From Armatimonadota bacterium (GTDB lineage Bacteria > Armatimonadota > Chthonomonadetes > Chthonomonadales > Chthonomonadaceae), in assembly GCA_028871815.1 (NCBI GenBank), contig JAGWMJ010000012.1, positions 1-64,000 of the forward strand: 64,000 nt of DNA, read 5' to 3'. The notes beneath the pieces were generated by a model. It had not been told where the DNA came from and ran no database searches. It saw nothing but the letters and a program-made list of their open reading frames with translations. Positions 59,893-64,000 of this stretch are shown here, one piece after another. The stretch's first letter is position 1. Each line of letters begins with the position of its first letter. The translations under genes were made by a program, and so were the position numbers.

Positions 59893-61538
59893 AGCCGCGG
59901 CAGTTTGCCGGTGGATGCCACCTTCTGCAGCGCGAGCCGATAGGCGGGATTGGGTACCAGATGATAGCGCGCTGGGCCGCCGCTGGAGGAGCGAACCCAG
60001 GCGATAATGCCCCGGTCGGAAAGTGCGCCGAGCGCCCACAACAGCCGCAGCTGTTCCAGGCGCGATTTCGGCTGCAGCACATCGGCCGCGATGCCGGTGG
60101 TGTGGTAGTTGAAGGCCGGCGGTGGACCAACCGTTGCGCTGCCATCGGGCATTTCGGGCGCCGGCTGCGCCTGCAGGGAATCCGGCCACTTGGCCACTTG
60201 AAGGCGCTGGTACGCCACCGTGATCGTCAGGTCACCGAGTTGAAGCCGTGCCTGCCCGCCGGCCCTGCGATAAATCGCCGCCAGCAGTTTCAGTGCGCCG
60301 AGCGTTTCCGGGCGCACGCATGCATACGGCTCCGCATGAATCGGGTCCAGCGGGGCCGGCTCGGCTGCCAACGCAGCAGAACTGGCAACCGGAACCAGGA
60401 CGCCCTGCGCGCGCGCGCGCAGCAGCGTGGGCATATCCGGAATAGCCTGCTGCATTCCAGCGGGATACCACGCAGCCTCCATCAGTCGACCAGGCGCCAA
60501 CTGTGACCACTCTGCCGCTGCAGCCGCGGGAGACTTCCGATACACCGCCAGCAGTTGCATTGCGGCCAGCAGCTTCCACCAGTAGTAACGATGATCGTCA
60601 GAACGGCTGTACAGGTAGGTGAACGCCCGGACATGACTCGTGGGCGAGCAGCCAAAGTAGATCATGGGGTATGAGAGGCGCGAGCCGCCGGCGCCCCGTG
60701 CGATCGACGCGGCCGTGCTGGTACTCGCGCCGAGAAAAAGATCGATCAGCCGCTTCACGCCGCCCGCACCGCCATGATATGCCTGCATAAGCCAGTCCGC
60801 GGCCGGAAGATGCTGCCACTCCGACAGCAGGTAGCCCGTTTGCGCGGCAATCGCCAGGTCGGGATTGTAACGCTCATCTGCCTTTGCACGCTCCGCGGTC
60901 AGCATGGCGATCCGGCTTGCCGCCAAGGCTGCGGGGGATCCCGGCGCGGTACCACCCGTACCTTGCGATTGCAGTGCGCTGATTTGGGCGGTGAGGTCGG
61001 TGGACGCAGCCGCATCCACGTGGAGCCCCATGCCGCGCCCGGAAGAGGGCATCCACTGCGACACGCCGACCGCGCCGGCGGGCGATATTGCGTCCGGCAG
61101 TCCACCCGACTCAATGTAGATGTCGGCAGCCAGCAGACCCTCCCACCTGGCACGAGCCGCGCTGAACGGTTCGTGGCGTGATGCGGCGATCGCGCGGAGC
61201 GCCCGCATATTGGCCGGTAGCGCCAGCACCCGGTCCAATATCGGCACTACGTTCGTCTCTACACGAGCGGCCGCGTCCAGTGAATCGGGACGGCCGGCGA
61301 CACGCTTCATCAGTGACGCCACAATACTGGCTTCCAACTCGTTTCGGGTCAACTGCAGTGGCAGTGGCGCGGTTCCGGGCAGTGACGAAAGGGGCCCGAA
61401 CCGGACGGGCGTGGTGCGCCGGCGAGGTTTGCCGCAGCCGAACACGGACAGAGTCAGGCAGGCGACAACAACAAAGGCAGGAACGGGCGGAAGTATACGC
61501 TGAATACCAGGTGGCGAAACGTCGCGCTTGAGGTGCAC
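59889..61538 (-). CDS. Lipoprotein with lytic transglycosylase (SLT)-like domain
   Basis: About 549 residues. A hydrophobic stretch ending SVFGCGKP gives a lipobox Cys near residue 35. The catalytic-like part is ADIYIESGGLPDAISPAGAVGVSQWMPSSG, which has the SLT Glu and the S-x-x-GA-G-x-x-Q pattern. The later MQAYHGGAGGVKRLI resembles the A-Y-N-G-G loop. The C-terminal 300 residues are without clear family (an LD-carboxypeptidase-like segment is possible). The start is unsettled: GTG 61538, ATG 61577 or 61595; the last two overlap the + strand gene at 61541. Confidence 0.8.
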   Translation of the reverse strand: MHLKRDVSPPGIQRILPPVPAFVVVACLTLSVFGCGKPRRRTTPVRFGPLSSLPGTAPLPLQLTRNELEASIVASLMKRVAGRPDSLDAAARVETNVVPILDRVLALPANMRALRAIAASRHEPFSAARARWEGLLAADIYIESGGLPDAISPAGAVGVSQWMPSSGRGMGLHVDAAASTDLTAQISALQSQGTGGTAPGSPAALAASRIAMLTAERAKADERYNPDLAIAAQTGYLLSEWQHLPAADWLMQAYHGGAGGVKRLIDLFLGASTSTAASIARGAGGSRLSYPMIYFGCSPTSHVRAFTYLYSRSDDHRYYWWKLLAAMQLLAVYRKSPAAAAAEWSQLAPGRLMEAAWYPAGMQQAIPDMPTLLRARAQGVLVPVASSAALAAEPAPLDPIHAEPYACVRPETLGALKLLAAIYRRAGGQARLQLGDLTITVAYQRLQVAKWPDSLQAQPAPEMPDGSATVGPPPAFNYHTTGIAADVLQPKSRLEQLRLLWALGALSDRGIIAWVRSSSGGPARYHLVPNPAYRLALQKVASTGKLPRL

Positions 61539-61540
61539 CC

Positions 61541-63220
61541 GTGGATCAACAGCCTGTTCCGGAGACGTTGTTTGCATTGTATAAGCGGGCCGCAACAGCG
61601 CGGCCCAATGGCCCGTTGTTCCGCCTGTGTGAGCCAGATGCGATTCGCGATATCACCGGAAGCGAGTTTCTCGCGCGGGCTGAGTCGCTGGCCTGCGGCA
61701 TGCTGGCTGCCGGCGTGAGCGCCGGCGACCGTGTGGGAATAGTATCCGAAAACCGGCTGGAATGGATTGAGACCGACTGCGCGATCCAGTGCGCCGGCGC
61801 CATCACAGTGGCCCTCCACGCGCCGCTAAGCGCCCCCCAGGTCCGCGAACAGTTTCTGGATTCCGACCCGGCGCTCATTTTCGTATCCTCTGCCACACAG
61901 CGCGATAAAGTCCTGCAGTTTCACAAAGAGTGCTCCGCGCTGCGCGGAGTCTACACGTTCGATCATGACGCCGCCACCCTTGCGACGCCGTACCTCGATG
62001 AGATCGCCATTCAGCCGAGGGCCGAACTTCTTGCCCAGTTGGCGACGCGCGCCAGGTTCAGCTATCCCGATGACACAGCGGCTATCATCTACACGTCTGG
62101 AACCACCGGCGCCAGCCGTGGAGCGTCGCTTACGAACCGCAACCTGATCTCAAACGTAGCCTCAACAGCCCGGATGATTCCACCGGAGGAGACGCCCGAT
62201 CCGGTCTTGCTCAACTGGCTGCCGCTCAGCCACATCTTCGCGCGTTCGGCCGACCTCTATGGCCCGCTCCTCCGCGGGCTCATCATCGCGCTTACTCCCT
62301 CCATCGAGGCGCTGCCCGGTGACCTGCTGCGCATCCATCCGGACTACCTCTGCGGCGTACCGCGCCTCTGGGAGAAGCTGGCAGCCGCGGCGGAGCCGGA
62401 GCTGGAGTCCGGCGATACGGGAGCACTGAGGCGATTGATGGGCGGCCGCCTTCGATGGGGCATCAGCGGTGGCGCGGCGCTGAACCCGAGGATTGCCGAG
62501 GCGTTTGCCGCAGCCGGCGTACCGCTCTACCAGGGATACGGACTTACTGAAACAAGCCCAACCGTCACGTGCAACTTTCCATCGCACAGTCGGCTTGGAA
62601 GCAGCGGAAAAGCCATCCCGGACGTGGAGGTGCGCATCGCCGAGGATGGGGAGATACTCACGCGTGGACCGCACATCATGAAGGGTTACTGGCGCAAACC
62701 GGCTGAGACTGCCGCGGTGATCGACGCGGACGGCTGGTTCCAAACCGGCGATATCGGCGAGCTGGACGACGATGGCTACCTGACAATCACCGACCGCAAG
62801 AAAGATATTCTGGTGACTGCGTACGGCAAGAACGTGGCGCCGCAACAGATCGAAAACCGGCTCTGCTCGGACCGATTCATTGAGCAGGCGTTTGTCTATG
62901 GCGACGCCCGGCCGTTTCTCGTGGCGCTGCTGGTTCCGCGCTTCAAGGAGCTTGCCGATTGGTGCGTCGAATCGGAGGTCCCGGAGCCGGTACGCGATGC
63001 CATCGACCAGTCGCCGCAAATCCACGAGCTCTTTCACCAGCGCATCTCGATCGCCCTTCGCGACCTGGCGCCGCATGAGCAGGTGCGCCGTTTCGTGCTG
63101 GCGCCCGGCTCGTTCAGCATCTCGTCCGGCGAATTGACGGTTACAGCAAAGCTGAGGCGCTCGCAAATCCTCGCGAACCACCGGGAACAACTCGACGCGC
63201 TGTACGAGCTGTCAGAGTAG
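61541..63220 (+). CDS. Long-chain acyl-CoA synthetase (AMP-forming)
   Basis: 559 residues of the ANL superfamily. The ATP loop YTSGTTGASRGAS begins near residue 183; GYGLTETSPTVT, GWFQTGDIGELDDDGYLTITDRKKD and the late KLRRSQI (with a Lys for adenylation in VTAKLRR) are in place. The family is the long FadD15-type that activates fatty acids with CoA. The GTG at 61541 has GAGGTG five bases upstream; the only other gene end nearby is the opposed transglycosylase, with starts only 2 bp apart. Confidence 0.93.
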   Translation: MDQQPVPETLFALYKRAATARPNGPLFRLCEPDAIRDITGSEFLARAESLACGMLAAGVSAGDRVGIVSENRLEWIETDCAIQCAGAITVALHAPLSAPQVREQFLDSDPALIFVSSATQRDKVLQFHKECSALRGVYTFDHDAATLATPYLDEIAIQPRAELLAQLATRARFSYPDDTAAIIYTSGTTGASRGASLTNRNLISNVASTARMIPPEETPDPVLLNWLPLSHIFARSADLYGPLLRGLIIALTPSIEALPGDLLRIHPDYLCGVPRLWEKLAAAAEPELESGDTGALRRLMGGRLRWGISGGAALNPRIAEAFAAAGVPLYQGYGLTETSPTVTCNFPSHSRLGSSGKAIPDVEVRIAEDGEILTRGPHIMKGYWRKPAETAAVIDADGWFQTGDIGELDDDGYLTITDRKKDILVTAYGKNVAPQQIENRLCSDRFIEQAFVYGDARPFLVALLVPRFKELADWCVESEVPEPVRDAIDQSPQIHELFHQRISIALRDLAPHEQVRRFVLAPGSFSISSGELTVTAKLRRSQILANHREQLDALYELSE

Positions 63221-63288
63221 TATCCCCGGTCACCGCCGGACCGGGCCGGAGCGGCCGTTCACAGTGTCTTGCAGGCGGAAACGCACCG

Positions 63289-64000
63289 TCAGTGAGGCTG
63301 CATCGCCTTGATCATCGGCAGAACGGTGGCTACGGCTAGCGCGATCAGCAAGATGCCTGGCAATATCGTCGCCAAAAACACCGCGCCGAAGGCCGCTCCG
63401 GTACCGATCTGGTGAACGCGCGCCACACCGATGATTGCCACCACAAACCACCAGACGAGGCCAATCAACGACGCCAATCCGTACAGCGGATTTGACGTTC
63501 CAGCTAACATGGGCGGTGGCGCCTGACTCGTTTGATAACCGTTATAGCCCTGCGGAAAAGGCGGCGGCGCTTGCTGATTACCGGCCTGAGCGTTGAATTG
63601 CGCAGGGATCACGCGAATCCTTGCTGTGCCGGTTCCGGGGCCGCTTCTCATCGCGGTTACTTGCGGCGCCGGCGCCATCAGTCCTGCTACCAAGAGCCCG
63701 ACAGCCGTGAGAAACACCCGTGGGTAATGGGAATAGACGGTAACACGATAGGAGCTGTCAAACGCGCCGTTTCCGCCAAACATCCGAGCGAACATATGGA
63801 GAAGTCCGCCGAAGATGTACGACGCGATCAGGAAGACCAACGTTAATCCGGCCGTTCCGAGCACCATCGCTAATACGCCGAACATGGCCTGGCCCTTGAC
63901 CAGCATGCCAATACCCACCGACATACAGGTCACTAATGCCATCAGAACGATCGCCGCGTACGGCGCGTTTTTGCCTTCCCGGCCGAGCTGCCCGGCAAAG
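63289..64000 (-). CDS. Yip1-like membrane protein (5' end outside window)
   Basis: The frame is open to the end of the window, giving at least 236 residues. It has about five hydrophobic segments (GMLVKGQAMFGVLAMVLGTAG, VFLTAVGLLVAGLMA, ASLIGLVWWFVVAIIGVARVH, AVFLATILPGILLIAL), the pattern of the Yip1/YIPF domain family. A Pro/Gln/Ala-rich loop (QAPPPFPQGYNG) separates the second and third helices. An ATG at 63942 is inside the frame, but the upstream codons continue without a stop, so the true start lies beyond 64000. Confidence 0.75.
   Translation of the reverse strand, partial: FAGQLGREGKNAPYAAIVLMALVTCMSVGIGMLVKGQAMFGVLAMVLGTAGLTLVFLIASYIFGGLLHMFARMFGGNGAFDSSYRVTVYSHYPRVFLTAVGLLVAGLMAPAPQVTAMRSGPGTGTARIRVIPAQFNAQAGNQQAPPPFPQGYNGYQTSQAPPPMLAGTSNPLYGLASLIGLVWWFVVAIIGVARVHQIGTGAAFGAVFLATILPGILLIALAVATVLPMIKAMQPH

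Noticed and set aside
60405-60425. A run of alternating GC (possible Z-DNA or slippage site)
   Set aside because: It is inside the transglycosylase coding sequence and fits normal codon use (Arg/Ala), so no separate function is supported.
62162-63190. A 342-codon - strand frame opposite the acyl-CoA synthetase
   Set aside because: Antisense to a clear AMP-forming enzyme; Arg-rich composition, no motif.
1-64000. tRNA, rRNA, CRISPR arrays, transposases, integrases and prophage genes
   Set aside because: I looked in all gaps and frames and saw no cloverleaf-like sequence, regular spacer-repeat pattern, or DDE/tyrosine recombinase motif.

Overview
The window is about 64 kb of GC-rich bacterial chromosome. 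The first 22.8 kb is one very long + strand translation cluster in which the S10, spc, alpha and L13-S9 operons are fused: end of tuf, then S10-L3-L4-L23-L2-S19-L22-S3-L16-L29-S17-L14-L24-L5-[EF-G-like]-S14-S8-L6-L18-S5-L30-L15-secY-adk-map-infA-L36-S13-S11-S4-rpoA-L17-truA-L13-S9, followed by an NlpC/P60 hydrolase and L28. Zinc-type S14, L36, S4 and L24, YggS next to SepF, MreBCD, an ANTAR regulator and homing-endonuclease-associated repeats point to a Terrabacteria-type lineage. Armatimonadota or a neighbouring phylum is my best guess, but this is inference from gene content only; no rRNA gene is present.

The cluster is unusual in four ways. An EF-G paralogue whose GTPase motif reads PGY instead of PGH sits between L5 and S14. 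L22, S3, S17 and IF-1 carry long Ala/Pro-rich extensions. Six small-subunit protein genes appear to start with TTG, while no clear large-subunit gene does. Hairpins suggest attenuation or internal promotion at tuf-rpsJ and rplF-rplR.

From 22.8 to 40.4 kb lies mixed housekeeping and accessory DNA: a membrane zinc-ribbon protein with its own sigma-70 promoter, an aldose epimerase-like protein, a Met/His-rich secreted protein, two tandem membrane-anchored paralogues, yggS-sepF, an oxidoreductase-dCTP deaminase-smc operon on the - strand, a lipoprotein polysaccharide deacetylase, a giant tricorn-like S41 protease, ComEA and an M28 peptidase.

From 40.4 to 47.3 kb is a trpD-trpC...trpF set on the - strand. 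It is split by a + strand gene encoding a PLD nuclease-SF2 helicase-DUF3427 protein, the architecture of the SauUSI type IV (modified-DNA) restriction enzymes. This is the best defence candidate in the window. mreBCD (with an extended -10 promoter) and comF follow.

From 51 to 64 kb come a protein made of three homing-endonuclease-associated repeats, a stand-alone DnaA domain I-like protein behind a near-consensus promoter, an ANTAR response regulator/GAF histidine kinase pair, a metallo-beta-lactamase/altronate dehydratase-like operon behind another near-consensus promoter, a membrane metalloprotease-like protein overlapping a small zinc-ribbon protein, type III pantothenate kinase, a lytic transglycosylase lipoprotein head-to-head with an acyl-CoA synthetase, and the end of a Yip1-like membrane protein that runs off the window. 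I saw no rRNA, tRNA, CRISPR array, insertion sequence or prophage.
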